A stretch of 64,000 bases of DNA from Lentilactobacillus kosonis (GTDB lineage Bacteria; Bacillota; Bacilli; Lactobacillales; Lactobacillaceae). The notes below the pieces were generated by a model, which was not told the DNA's origin, ran no database searches, and worked only from the letters and a program-made list of their open reading frames with translations. The position numbers were made by a program, and so were the translations under genes. Location of the stretch: positions 358,356 to 422,355 of the forward strand of contig NZ_BEXA01000003.1 of NCBI RefSeq assembly GCF_003864335.1. Reading direction: 5' to 3'. This document shows positions 10,255 to 19,468 of the stretch, piece by piece (positions within the stretch are counted from its first letter, which is position 1; each line of letters begins with the position of its first letter).

Positions 10255-11014
10255 TTTTAATGCCTTTTCTGTAGGTATGAGTGAATGTTTCATCGTATAG
10301 TTTTGAATAATTATATTCATCACCCAAGAAATCGCCGACCATAATCAAAGCGGTTCTTGAAATACCAGCTTCTTTTACTTTATGAGCAATATCAGCCAAG
10401 GTTCCTCTGACTGTCTTTTCGTCTTCCCAAGTTGCTTTGTAAATAACCGCCGCAGGAGTTTCTTCTGTATATCCACCCCTTATCAACTGCTTAACAACTT
10501 TTTGAATGCTTTGAACTGACAGGAAGATAACCATTGAAGTATGATGTGAAGCTAGCTTTTCAAGCGATTCATCTTCTGGTACTGGAGTTCTTCCAGAAAT
10601 TCGAGTGATAATAACACTTTGTGATACTTCAGGCACAGTGTATTCAACTCCCATACTTGAGGCAGCACCTAAGAAGGAACTAACTCCTGGAATACATTCA
10701 AATTCAATGTTTAATTTTCTCAATTCCTCAACTTGTTCACGAATAGAACCATAAATCGAGAAGTCACCAGTTTGTAGACGAACGACCTTTTTGTCTTCAG
10801 CAATTCCTTTAGCCATTGTGTTGATAATGTCTTCAAGCGTCATTGACTTACTATCGTATTTTTCAGCGCCTTCCTTACAGTAATCTAGTAACTCTGGGTT
10901 AACTAATGAGCCGGCGTAAATAATGATATCGGCATCGGCTAAACGTTTATATCCCTTAAGAGTAATTAAATCTGTATCTCCAGGTCCGGCTCCAATAAAA
11001 CTAACTTTTGTCAT
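10235..11014 (-). CDS. cbiF: Cobalt-precorrin-4 C11-methyltransferase
   Basis: Tetrapyrrole methylase of 259 residues. It begins [20 protein letters not shown], then [18 protein letters not shown] (about residues 78-95), [20 protein letters not shown], and ends with [20 protein letters not shown], a CbiF hallmark. It methylates C11 after CbiH has contracted the ring. Intact. AGAAAGGGA precedes the ATG, 5 bp after the cbiT stop. Confidence 0.93.
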   Translation of the reverse strand: MTKVSFIGAGPGDTDLITLKGYKRLADADIIIYAGSLVNPELLDYCKEGAEKYDSKSMTLEDIINTMAKGIAEDKKVVRLQTGDFSIYGSIREQVEELRKLNIEFECIPGVSSFLGAASSMGVEYTVPEVSQSVIITRISGRTPVPEDESLEKLASHHTSMVIFLSVQSIQKVVKQLIRGGYTEETPAAVIYKATWEDEKTVRGTLADIAHKVKEAGISRTALIMVGDFLGDEYNYSKLYDETFTHTYRKGIKNATKSE

Positions 11015-11019
11015 AATAT

Positions 11020-11580
11020 TTATCCCTTTCTTGTTGCACTAATTATTATTGTTGGATTTTGTGGTTTAAAGTAATGTCCTTTACCTAAGCTATGCCATTT
11101 AGAAATGGCTGCTTGGATCACTTCAACATTCTCTAATGGTTGAGTGGCAATCAAGTCAACTGCACTTTGAGCATTTTCAAACAAAATAAAGTTGAGAACC
11201 AAGGTTCCTCCTACCTTAAGATGCTTGATTGAGTAATCGATAATCTCAGCTTGGTTTCCACCACTACCACCGATAAAGATTGCATCATACTCATCATCGG
11301 GAAGGTCATCGGGGGCTTCCCCCTCAATCAAATTGATATTATGAATATTAAATTTCTCAATGTTTTGATTCATAATATCGATTCCATCTGGATTATGTTC
11401 AATCGCAGTTACCTGTAACTTAGGGTCTTCAATTGCTGCTTGAATGCTCACACTACCGGTTCCTGAGCCAATGTCGAGCATTGATTTTTTATCTTGTAAT
11501 TTCAATTTATCAATACTAATCGCTCTGACTTCTGATTTAGTCATTGGCACTTTATTTCTCAAAAACTCATTATCACGCAT
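11020..11580 (-). CDS. cbiT: Cobalt-precorrin-6B C15-methyltransferase (decarboxylating)
   Basis: A class I Rossmann methyltransferase of 186 residues. Motif I is [16 protein letters not shown] (about residues 35-50), and [11 protein letters not shown] corresponds to the later conserved strand. It methylates C15 and removes the C12 acetate carboxyl group. In other organisms CbiT and CbiE are fused (CobL); here they are adjacent, overlapping by 8 bases, which supports the pairing. Confidence 0.92.
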   Translation of the reverse strand: MRDNEFLRNKVPMTKSEVRAISIDKLKLQDKKSMLDIGSGTGSVSIQAAIEDPKLQVTAIEHNPDGIDIMNQNIEKFNIHNINLIEGEAPDDLPDDEYDAIFIGGSGGNQAEIIDYSIKHLKVGGTLVLNFILFENAQSAVDLIATQPLENVEVIQAAISKWHSLGKGHYFKPQNPTIIISATRKG

Positions 11581-12172
11581 TTTTTATAATCACCACATTC
11601 AATTTGTATTTACGATTCTCAACATTTGTTTCATCAAAAATTGATAATTTTTCAGTCGGATAACTGAGATCTTCACCAACATAAATCATTCGATGCTGAT
11701 GTCTCCGCCTGATTTCTGCTGCAATTTCGTATGGTCCGATTTCATCATCGGTTACCATGCCAACCTGTTGATGCATTAATAAGAAATCAAAATCCGGTTT
11801 GCGTCCATGGCTACTAGTGAAGAATGTATCATTTTCGGAAAGTCCAAATCGGTGAAAGCAGTACTGAATCGAACTAATTCCGGGTAAGATCCTGACATTT
11901 TCTCTACCAAAGTTATTAATTGCCCAGGTCCCAATTCCATACATTAATGGATCTCCTGATGCCAACAAGATAATATTCAAGCTAAGGTGGTTATTAACGT
12001 ATTCTCTTAAATCTGACAGTTTTGGTAGCTTCATCCGTTTATTCTGGTCAATCTTCAAAGTGTCTAACTGACGAACTGAACCTACCACTACGTCAGCGTC
12101 AGCTAAGCAAGATTCAACCCCATAAACTCTAAGTTGTGAATCACCTGGGCCAATTCCAGCGATAGTTATCAT
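11573..12172 (-). CDS. cbiE: Cobalt-precorrin-7 C5-methyltransferase
   Basis: Small tetrapyrrole methylase of 199 residues. MITIAGIGPGDSQL at the N-terminus, LASGDPLMYGIGTW (about residues 70-83) and ILPGISSIQYCFHRFGL follow the family order. It methylates C5 in partnership with CbiT. The start at 12172 overlaps the cbiD stop (ATGA); a GTG two codons upstream is possible but needless. Confidence 0.9.
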   Translation of the reverse strand: MITIAGIGPGDSQLRVYGVESCLADADVVVGSVRQLDTLKIDQNKRMKLPKLSDLREYVNNHLSLNIILLASGDPLMYGIGTWAINNFGRENVRILPGISSIQYCFHRFGLSENDTFFTSSHGRKPDFDFLLMHQQVGMVTDDEIGPYEIAAEIRRRHQHRMIYVGEDLSYPTEKLSIFDETNVENRKYKLNVVIIKNA

Positions 12173-13298
12173 TTCCACTCCTCCTGAATTTCAGGTAGGG
12201 GTTTAGTTGAACCAAGATAACCAATGCTCCTTGAAAAGATAACAACTTCCGTGTCAACCTCTGAGCCATGGTGCAACAATAACTTATCGATTCGGTATTT
12301 GATCCGATCTACGATTCGTTGGAAGACGTGGTCATAACCGGCTTCCTGGATTTTATTAGTCATTGAAATCGTGGTTTTGCATTCGTAGATTTCCTTTAAA
12401 AATTCATTTGGGACGCCTTCAAGGGCTAAGTTAGCAACCATGATTTCGGCTCTGGCATCTGCATCCTTACTGTGGGTTGAAAAGATTCCTCCAGCGACCT
12501 TAATTAATTTACCAAGATCTCCAACAATCAAAACCTTCTTAAATTCTAAACGTTGAACTTCCTTAAGCACGTACCCGACAAAGTTACTCATTTGAACCAC
12601 TTTATCTGGTGAAATATTCATTTCATCCTTAACAAAATCTTCTCCATATTCACCTGGCGTCAAGATTAATGTATCTTCGCCACGTTGCTTATGAATGTTC
12701 ATTTCAATAGAAATTGAATGTTTCCAACTTTCCTCAGACATTGGCGTAACAACACCACTAGTTCCTAAAATCGAAATACCGCCAACAATTCCAAGCTTGG
12801 GGTTATATGTCAGTTTAGCAACCCGTTCGCCTTCAGGAGCCGAGATAACAATATCCGCTCCACGATCAGCGCCTAATATCTTTCTGGCGCTCTCCTTAAT
12901 CATTCGAGTGGGGGTAGGATTAATCGCGGCTAACCCTGGCTTATTTGCAAGACCTTCTTCAGTAACTCTGCCAATTCCAATCCCACCATCTAGAGTAATT
13001 TGATTGTCATCGCGAAGATTTACTGTTGAATATATCAGCATTCCATGGGTGGCATCTTGATCATCACCACCATCTTTTTAATCGCTACAGAGGCATGGTC
13101 ATGATCAAATGTACACTCCTCAACATCAAACCGAGCTCGTTTACCATTTGCAGCATTTACTTCAACAATGACCTGTTCTTGCTGTTTTAAAAGAGCTTGC
13201 AGGGCGGCGACAGTTGCCCCGGTTGCTGTAGTTCCAGTCGTGAATCCTTTTCTTAACTTCCTACCGTTGTAGTAAACGTAATCATCATCTTCTGCCAC
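12169..13298 (-). CDS. cbiD: Cobalt-precorrin-5B C1-methyltransferase (frame broken)
   Basis: CbiD transfers the C1 methyl group. The N-terminal LRKGFTTGTTATGATVAALQAL is the family signature. Later segments GITLDGGIGIGRVT-like (TLDGGIGIGRVTEEG), GGISILGTSGVV and KVLIVGDLGKLIKVAGGIFSTHSK are also typical. The frame switches near 13075: an A missing from the A5 run before GATGGTGGT would give KKDGGDDQDATHGMLIYSTV. GAGGTG lies 6 nt before a GTG at 13298, preferred as the start; a TTG at 13316 overlapping cbiC is the alternative. Confidence 0.87.
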
Positions 13299-13308
13299 TA
13301 CGATCACC

Positions 13309-13962
13309 TCATTCAATAATGTCCAAGTTATAAAGAATTGCGTTAGTTAAGGCTGCAGCTAAGTTACTGCCGCCTTTTCTGCCGAGAGCCGCAATGGAAG
13401 GCGTATTGCTTTCATCTAAGGCCTGCTTACTTTCAGCAGCTTCAACAAATCCTACCGGCACCCCAATAACTGCGTTAACGTCTAAGCGACCCTCATCAAT
13501 CATTGAAAGAATTTTGTAAACGGCGGTTGGAGCGTTACCGATAACAAATACCTTTTCGGTTGGTAATTTTGCTGCTACCTCGATTGCTGCCATTGAACGA
13601 GTGATTCCCTTTTCTTCAGCCATTTTGAAAACTTCTGGATCACTAATGAAACACTTATAGTTACAGCCAAGTTCATCTAGTTTTCGTTTATTAATTCCAG
13701 ATAAAGCCATAGTGGTATCGGTAATGATCGTTCCGCCATTTAACATTGCGTGTTTGATTTTTGAAATTGCATCATCGGTAAAGCTTAATGAATGCATGTA
13801 ATCAAAATCCGCAGTAGTATGTATGGCCCGAGTAATAATCGCATCTTCAATCGGTGAATTGAATTTATAATTCGGGTCAATTTTATTAATTTCATCATGA
13901 ATCATTTCAAAACTTTTTTCTGTGATTTTATTTGGCACAGTAATATAGTGATTATTTGTCAT
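13309..13962 (-). CDS. cbiC: Cobalt-precorrin-8 methylmutase
   Basis: Moves the methyl group from C11 to C12 to form cobyrinic acid. The 217-residue protein has ITRAIHTTADFDYMHSL (the catalytic His region, about residues 48-64), GTIITDTTMALSGINK, and a glycine-rich end AALGRKGGSNLAAALTNA. These match CbiC/CobH. Intact; AAAGGTG precedes the ATG. The stop overlaps the region used as the cbiD ribosome site. Confidence 0.93.
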   Translation of the reverse strand: MTNNHYITVPNKITEKSFEMIHDEINKIDPNYKFNSPIEDAIITRAIHTTADFDYMHSLSFTDDAISKIKHAMLNGGTIITDTTMALSGINKRKLDELGCNYKCFISDPEVFKMAEEKGITRSMAAIEVAAKLPTEKVFVIGNAPTAVYKILSMIDEGRLDVNAVIGVPVGFVEAAESKQALDESNTPSIAALGRKGGSNLAAALTNAILYNLDIIE

Positions 13963-13980
13963 TACAAAACACCTTTTCCT

Positions 13981-14949
13981 TTAAATAATTATCGAGATTA
14001 TTGAAATTATTAATACGCTTTCCAATGCACTAACATATAAAATACGATTAGTTTTTAAGATTTCTTGGTAACCCGCTACCTGAGAACCATTACCAATAAA
14101 TGGTTTTGAGACCGGTTTACCAAAATAAGTATGTGGGCCGCCAAGCGTTAAGTTCAACGCCCCAGCGACCACGGATTCTGAAAAGCCGCTGTTAGGGCTG
14201 CTGTGATTCTCGCGATCTTTTCTACCGACTGCCAATGCATCCTTAAAGTCATAACCTAAAACCCTAACAGCTAACAGTAATACTAACCACGTAACCCTTG
14301 CCGGAACATAATTAAACACATCATCCAACAATGCAGAAACTTTACCAATATCTGCGTATTTTTTATCCTTATAACCAATCATCGAATCAAGCGTATTAAC
14401 CGCTTTATATGCAATTCCTAATGCAGGTCCACCAATGGCCAGATATATCATTGGTGCAATTACCCCGTCACATGTATTTTCAGCGACCGTCTCAATAGTG
14501 GCTTTGCAAACCTCTTCTTTACTCAGAGTCTCCGTATCTCTACCAACAATCATGCCGACTTGATTTCTGGCTGCTGTTAAGTCATCGGCTCGCAAGCAGT
14601 CAACTATCGACTTAGCCGCATCGGCCAGTCCCTTTACTGATAAACATGTATAAGAAATGTAGCTCCCAAAAATAAATTGGAAGAGCAATACTACTTGGGT
14701 ATTATTCGAAATCAGTGTGAATAACCACATGACTAGAAGAACTGAGCCGAACGATAATCCAACTGTAACGATCCAAATAAATGCACCAAAAATTTGCTTT
14801 AACCATGATGGAATCGAATCTCGATTGAATATCCATGTAAAGAGTGCAATTAGTTTGCCAATTAATTTTACTGGATGAGGCCAACTTGGTGGATCAGCTA
14901 ATACTAGGTCTAGGGCGAACCCACAGATCAGCATTTCAACATATAGCAT
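13981..14949 (-). CDS. cbiB: Adenosylcobinamide-phosphate synthase CbiB
   Basis: Membrane protein of 322 residues with several hydrophobic helices. It attaches aminopropanol phosphate, made by CobD, to adenosylcobyric acid. The N-terminal DLVLADPPSWPHPVKLIGK motif, the central CKATIETVAENTCDGVIAP and AYKAVNTLDSMIGYK, and NSGFSESVVAGALNLTLGG are family signatures. The ATG directly follows the cbiA stop codon. Confidence 0.93.
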   Translation of the reverse strand: MLYVEMLICGFALDLVLADPPSWPHPVKLIGKLIALFTWIFNRDSIPSWLKQIFGAFIWIVTVGLSFGSVLLVMWLFTLISNNTQVVLLFQFIFGSYISYTCLSVKGLADAAKSIVDCLRADDLTAARNQVGMIVGRDTETLSKEEVCKATIETVAENTCDGVIAPMIYLAIGGPALGIAYKAVNTLDSMIGYKDKKYADIGKVSALLDDVFNYVPARVTWLVLLLAVRVLGYDFKDALAVGRKDRENHSSPNSGFSESVVAGALNLTLGGPHTYFGKPVSKPFIGNGSQVAGYQEILKTNRILYVSALESVLIISIISIII

Positions 14950-16308
14950 CTATTTAGCCCCCATATTTTGTAAAAACTTCGCAAACAATTCACGATTTTG
15001 GTAAAAATGCATATGAAGATAACTAGCAAACGTATTGTTAACTTGATATCCGCCTGGCCATTTACTAGTTGTCTCGCCATCGATTTCTTTACTCATCTGA
15101 AGAACGCTTGAAGTATTTTCATCGGGGACAAAGTTAGAATGGTGAAATTCATGTCCCCTAATTGTCATTCCTGAGTCGCCAATCAAGCAATCTTGCAATG
15201 GTCTGGCTACGCAGTATCCAAACTTTCTAAGTCTAGGAGTCATCTCACTTTTACCTGCAATCACTCCAACCATTTCATACGTCCCATCATCTGTAGTCAG
15301 GTCTGAGCCTAAATACATTAAGCCACCACACTCAGCGAATATTGATTTACCACTATCTGAAAATTCTTTAATTGACGTCCTCATCGAGTGATTCTCTGAT
15401 AATTCCTTAGCAAACTCTTCCGGATACCCACCGCCAATGTATAGCGCATCAACATTATCTGGTAATTTCCGATCCTTAATTGGGCTAAATGGTACGAGGT
15501 TGATTCCAACTTGCTTCAACAATCTCAAATTATCGTCATAGTAAAAATTAAATGCATCATCCATTGCAATCCCTAAATTAAGGGAGGTCTTCATTTCTTT
15601 GAAAGGATCGTCAACATTGGTCTCAACATCAACTGCTAAATCTAATAACTGATTCAAATCCACATGTTCAGACATTAATTCAGCAATTTTAGCAATTTTT
15701 TTATCAATTCCTGGCATTTCATTATCCGGAACCAAGCCAAGCTGACGAGACGGTAAAGCAATGTCTTCTGAAAATGGTAAGTAACCTAAAACCGGGATAT
15801 TATCATATCGTTCAACCGCTCTTTTTATTAATTGGAAATGATGTTCAGATTTGAGGTTATTAATAATTACTCCTGCGATATTAACTTGCTCGTCAAAGTC
15901 TATAAATCCTCTAACAATCGCCGCCACTGAAGTTGATGCCGCATGACCATCCACAACTAAGACCACCGGAATTCCCAATGACTTAGCAATACTAGCGCTA
16001 CTATGAGCATCCTTATCAGTTCCCAAGCCGTCATACAGACCCATAACACCTTCGATGATCCCCATATCAACGTCATTAGTTTGATGAGAAAAAAGCCACT
16101 TCAGGGCTTGGCTATCTGGAACTAGGAAACTATCAAGGTTTCTTGACTTTAAGCCGGTGATTCTAGAGTGAAACTTGATATCAACATAGTCAGGACCGAC
16201 TTTATATGGTTGAACCCGCATTTTTTCAGATAACAGTTTTAATAATCCTAAAGTTATACTGGTTTTACCAGATCCACTGGTAACGCCAGAAATCATGATG
16301 CTTTTCAT
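14950..16308 (-). CDS. cbiA: Cobyrinic acid a,c-diamide synthase
   Basis: ATP- and glutamine-dependent amidation of the a and c side chains. The N-terminal P-loop is ISGVTSGSGKTSITLGLLK; IEGVMGLYDGLGTD follows at about residue 85-98. The C-terminal class I amidotransferase domain has YIGGGYPEEFA and SIFAECGGLMYLG with the catalytic Cys, and YLHMHF with the catalytic-type His near the end. About 452 residues, intact. The ATG at 16308 lies behind GGGGGTG; an upstream in-frame start at 16323 is rejected. Confidence 0.93.
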   Translation of the reverse strand: MKSIMISGVTSGSGKTSITLGLLKLLSEKMRVQPYKVGPDYVDIKFHSRITGLKSRNLDSFLVPDSQALKWLFSHQTNDVDMGIIEGVMGLYDGLGTDKDAHSSASIAKSLGIPVVLVVDGHAASTSVAAIVRGFIDFDEQVNIAGVIINNLKSEHHFQLIKRAVERYDNIPVLGYLPFSEDIALPSRQLGLVPDNEMPGIDKKIAKIAELMSEHVDLNQLLDLAVDVETNVDDPFKEMKTSLNLGIAMDDAFNFYYDDNLRLLKQVGINLVPFSPIKDRKLPDNVDALYIGGGYPEEFAKELSENHSMRTSIKEFSDSGKSIFAECGGLMYLGSDLTTDDGTYEMVGVIAGKSEMTPRLRKFGYCVARPLQDCLIGDSGMTIRGHEFHHSNFVPDENTSSVLQMSKEIDGETTSKWPGGYQVNNTFASYLHMHFYQNRELFAKFLQNMGAK

Positions 16309-16326
16309 GACCCACACCCCCAAAAA

Positions 16327-17406
16327 TTAATCTGCAATTACCTTTTTCAACTTTTCAATAAGACTCACGTTATTTTGGTGTGATTTAACCGCAATTCTAA
16401 AATATGAATCATCCAATCCAAGATAATCCTTGCAGGAACGAATCATGATATTCTCTCCCCATAACTTTTCTCTAAGTTGATTTGAATTAGCTTTAATTAA
16501 AAAATAGTTTGTACTAGATGGGAAAACGTGGATTTGAGGGATTTTTCGAAGCTCAGCACCCAAATAGGCGTTTTCCTTTCGAAACCATTTTTGAGTTTTA
16601 TTAATATAATCCTTATCCGTGTACATTACCGTACCAACAGCATCAGCAAACGTGTTAACCGACCAAGGTTCTTGTTGTTCAATCATTCGCGCTTTCATTT
16701 CAGCATTCTTAGTAATTGCAAACCCAAGTCGCAAGCCTGGAATTGCAAAAAATTTGGTTGCCGATCTTAAAACAATGACTGGAAGTGGCTCAGTCAAACT
16801 TCTTAAAAAGCTCTCATCACTCTCTGTGGTCAAGTCCATAAATGCTTCATCAATAACAAGCCAGATATTATGTTTAGAACAAAAATTAGCTAATTTAACC
16901 ATTTGGTTATTCGGTACCACTTGCCCGGTTGGATTATTAGGATTGCAAATACACACCAGATCAATTTCACTATTTTCCTTAAGTTTTAAAATTAATCGAT
17001 CTACATCGACCTTAAAGTCGTCATCCTGAGAAAGTACAAAGTGATCAACTTTCATATTCAGCCGGTTAAATGCCCGTTCGTACTCACCAAAAGTTGGGGA
17101 CAATACTAGGGCATTTTGTAAGTTCAATGAGCTAGTCACATCAAAAATCAATTGCACCGCCCCATTACCTACAAACACATCATCCATCCTGACATTAAAT
17201 TGTTTGGCAATCGCCTGTTTCAAGTTAGGATAATTGGGATTTGGATAGTCAACTATCTTAGAAGTTGCATCCTTAATGGCCTGTAGAACTACATCAGAAA
17301 TTCCTAAGGGATTGATATTGGCACTGAAGTCAATTAATTCTGATTCATCTTTGCCTAAATCTTTGGCGATTTTTTCACGATTGCCGCCATGAACTATTTG
17401 TCTCAC
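16327..17406 (-). CDS. cobD: Threonine-phosphate decarboxylase CobD
   Basis: PLP-dependent aminotransferase-fold enzyme of 359 residues that makes (R)-1-amino-2-propanol phosphate for CbiB. The family start HGGNREKIAKDLG is present, then FSANINPLG, CNPNNPTGQVV, LVIDEAFMDL and the PLP lysine in RSATKFFAIPGLRLG (about residue 217). It starts at a GTG whose first bases overlap the preceding stop (GTGA). Could in principle be a histidinol-phosphate aminotransferase relative, but motifs and context decide for CobD. Confidence 0.92.
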   Translation of the reverse strand: MRQIVHGGNREKIAKDLGKDESELIDFSANINPLGISDVVLQAIKDATSKIVDYPNPNYPNLKQAIAKQFNVRMDDVFVGNGAVQLIFDVTSSLNLQNALVLSPTFGEYERAFNRLNMKVDHFVLSQDDDFKVDVDRLILKLKENSEIDLVCICNPNNPTGQVVPNNQMVKLANFCSKHNIWLVIDEAFMDLTTESDESFLRSLTEPLPVIVLRSATKFFAIPGLRLGFAITKNAEMKARMIEQQEPWSVNTFADAVGTVMYTDKDYINKTQKWFRKENAYLGAELRKIPQIHVFPSSTNYFLIKANSNQLREKLWGENIMIRSCKDYLGLDDSYFRIAVKSHQNNVSLIEKLKKVIAD

Positions 17407-17918
17407 TTCACATCACCCATGAATGGAGCTAATCGCTTAGCAAAGATTTTGTATAATATTTCACATATAACTAAGTTAACAATTGTAGCAATTGTGAGTG
17501 GCAAGAAGAATGCCACAATGGTTCCTTTTAGTAAGGGATACATCAATACCAATTCCAGCGGTACATTAATCACATAAGCAATTACATCAGAAACCAAAAT
17601 AACTGACAATTTATCGCGACCAAACCGTTTTCTAATGTATCCAAACGCTGCCATACAAATCGCCATTAACACACCAATAATCAAGTGAATTGGTAATGTC
17701 AGCGGAAATCCAGCAAGCAATGCTGAAATCATGTGACCAAAGAATCCCAAAACCGCTCCATCAACAGGGCCTAGCACAATGGCTCCCAAAAATGCCGCAA
17801 AAGAATCTAATGCAATAGATCCCATTAATTTGACATTTGCTCCAACCACACATAATGCTAAAAAGACTGCTGCTAATACGATTCTCATCAACCGTGTTCT
17901 ATTAACTGTACTTCCCAA
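17403..17918 (-). CDS. ECF transporter S component, first gene of cobalamin operon
   Basis: Membrane protein of about 171 residues with five to six hydrophobic helices. The region KLMGSIALDSFAAFLGAIVL followed by GPVDGAVLGFFGHMISALL resembles vitamin/precursor-binding S components of ECF transporters. S components known near cobalamin genes include CblT/CblS-type proteins proposed for benzimidazole or alpha-ribazole, and no lower-ligand synthesis gene is seen here, so import of such a precursor is a reasonable inference. Substrate is not proven by sequence. AAAGGGATGG stands before a TTG at 17918, used as the start; an ATG at 17927 overlaps that site. Confidence 0.72.
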   Translation of the reverse strand: MGSTVNRTRLMRIVLAAVFLALCVVGANVKLMGSIALDSFAAFLGAIVLGPVDGAVLGFFGHMISALLAGFPLTLPIHLIIGVLMAICMAAFGYIRKRFGRDKLSVILVSDVIAYVINVPLELVLMYPLLKGTIVAFFLPLTIATIVNLVICEILYKIFAKRLAPFMGDVK

Positions 17919-17975
17919 TATAACCATCCCTTTTAATTTATTTCTTTTCTAAGAGTAAAATGTTTCACAAACTCG

Positions 17976-17990
17976 GTCAAGCGCTTACAG
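17976..17990 (-). promoter_or_regulatory. cre-like site at the head of the cobalamin operon
   Basis: On the minus strand CTGTAAGCGCTTGAC shows the AAGCGCTT core of catabolite-responsive elements, with one mismatch in the right arm. It lies about 60 bp before the operon's first gene and just downstream of a TATATC-like -10, a position typical for CcpA repression. Weak, unproven. Confidence 0.35.
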
Positions 17991-18222
17991 AACTATTGAT
18001 ATAATAGTCTTAGACATCAACCAAATTATCCTAATTGCACTATTTCGCATACAATTAAAATTCACGACATTAAACTATATAATCCCAGTCATAATAGCAC
18101 TTCTCGCACCTTTTTAAACACAATAAAATAATCATTCGATAAATTTTGTTATTATTTATACCATGATTGTGACTTTTTTGCTCAATAACTAATTTACTAG
18201 TAATCTGATGTTTGATGGCGGT

Positions 18223-18251
18223 TTGACAAGCACTCAGCATATGGTATTAAT
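18223..18251 (+). promoter_or_regulatory. Candidate pduO promoter
   Basis: A perfect -35 TTGACA at 18223-18228 is followed after 16-17 bp by TATTAA/ATTAAT at about 18245-18251, then 20 bp later by the AGGAG of the pduO gene. The -10 is imperfect. Confidence 0.5.
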
Positions 18252-18284
18252 TAATTACTTAATTAGAAATTAGGAGTGTTTTTT

Positions 18285-18858
18285 ATGAAAATATATACTC
18301 GCGCTGGTGACAAGGGACGAACCCAAATCGTTGGCCATAAAGTTGTTCCAAAGAACGATGCCCGGGTCGAATCTTATGGTTCAATCGATGAGTTGAACTC
18401 ATGGGTTGGCTATACTATCTCGATTTTGACTGACAAAACTAAAGAATTGCACGATGAATTGGAGGAAATCCAACAAATCTTATTTGATGTTGGAAGAGAT
18501 CTCGCAACCCTCAATACTGACGATAAACATGAATTTATTTTCACAGATGAAGAAAATCAGCGTCAGACTAAATGGCTGGAAGAAAAGATCGACAAGTATA
18601 CCGAAGCTGTTCCTCAGACTAAGCGTTTCGTTCTTCCTGGAGGATCTGTTGAAGCGTCAGCACTTCACTTTGCAAGAACGATTACCAGACGAGCTGAGCG
18701 AAAATCGTTGAATTACAACAAGAGGATTCCATTAATGAAAACACAATTATTTTCGTTAATCGGCTTTCGGACTATTTTTTGCTGCTGCAAGATATGCTAA
18801 CCTTCTAAACGACATTGAAGATATTAATTATCGAAATGGGCGTCCAGTCTTCAGATAG
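18285..18858 (+). CDS. pduO: Cob(I)alamin adenosyltransferase, PduO type (two frame breaks)
   Basis: Adenosylates corrinoids using ATP. MKIYTRAGDKGRTQIVG at the N-terminus, RVESYGSIDELNSWVG and FVLPGGSVEASALHFART followed by RRAER are the PduO signature. After NKR the frame shifts; the other frames give DSINENTIIFVNRLSDYFF and AAARYANLLNDIED, ending at a TAG at 18856-18858. One A missing near 18722 and one T missing from the T6 run near 18775 restore about 191 residues. AGGAG at 18272-18276 is 8 nt before the ATG; the frame's GTG at 18276 overlaps it. Divergent to the cobalamin operon, whose product it would activate. Confidence 0.87.
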
Positions 18859-18879
18859 GCATTATTATACAAATAAACA

Positions 18880-18921
18880 AAAAAGTACCAACATCCGATA
18901 ATCGGGATGTTGGTACTTTTT
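18880..18921. terminator. Bidirectional terminator between pduO and ohr
   Basis: Perfect inverted repeat AAAAAGTACCAACATCC / GGATGTTGGTACTTTTT around a short loop. It has A and T tracts on both sides, so it can serve both convergent genes. Confidence 0.9.
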
Positions 18922-18947
18922 CATTATCTATTACGTATCAAGTCTAA

Positions 18948-19373
18948 TTAAAAGCTAAATTTATCAACTACTTCAAAATTAACGTTCTCGTTATCCTTCA
19001 GTAATTTAGCAACCGGACATTGGTCCAATGCTTCAGCAACCATCTGTTTTCCTTGTTCATTATCAATTTCATGAAACATGATCTGACAACGAACCACGAA
19101 CTTATAGCCCTTAGTGTCTTTGAGAATATCAACACCTGTATGAATGACACTGTCATGCTTTAAGCTATGTTGCTCTTCAACGATACCAATTGTTGCATTA
19201 AAACAAGTGCTAAGTGCAAAGCCAATAAACTGTTCAGGGTTAGTACCTGGACTTTGAATCAGCGAGCTACTGACCCCTAAGGATAATCCTTCGTTACCAC
19301 GAACATAACTTTGACCAGTTAATCCACGTTCATTAACAACTTCAGTATGATAAAGAGATCCTTCAACAGCCAT
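18948..19373 (-). CDS. ohr: OsmC/Ohr family peroxidase
   Basis: A 141-residue protein. The two reactive cysteines of the family are in STCFNAT (about residue 57) and DQCPVAKLL (about residue 119), with GTNPEQFIGFALS before the first. Ohr/OsmC proteins reduce organic hydroperoxides, using the dihydrolipoyl system in known cases; a lipoate ligase gene lies 3 kb away, which may or may not be related. Monocistronic, between terminator and a decent AGGAG site. Confidence 0.88.
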   Translation of the reverse strand: MAVEGSLYHTEVVNERGLTGQSYVRGNEGLSLGVSSSLIQSPGTNPEQFIGFALSTCFNATIGIVEEQHSLKHDSVIHTGVDILKDTKGYKFVVRCQIMFHEIDNEQGKQMVAEALDQCPVAKLLKDNENVNFEVVDKFSF

Positions 19374-19468
19374 AATTATTCCTCCTTAATTAACACCATA
19401 ATCCAACTTAATCATAGGTTATTTAATTGGGAGAAGCCATTATTTTGACTATCTAAATTAACCATGAA

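Larger units (their letters stand above)
17919..18284. other. Intergenic region between divergent cobalamin operon and pduO
   Basis: About 366 bp without a gene. It must hold both divergent promoters. No B12-box (GCCACTG on either strand) or other cobalamin-riboswitch sequence is present. The pduO-side promoter and a cre-like site on the operon side are listed separately; nothing else is recognised in this AT-rich stretch. Confidence 0.6.

Noticed and set aside
17919..18284. Possible cobalamin riboswitch before the cobalamin operon
   Set aside because: Neither strand contains the B12-box GCCACTG or a recognisable aptamer core; the region is AT-rich and unstructured by eye.
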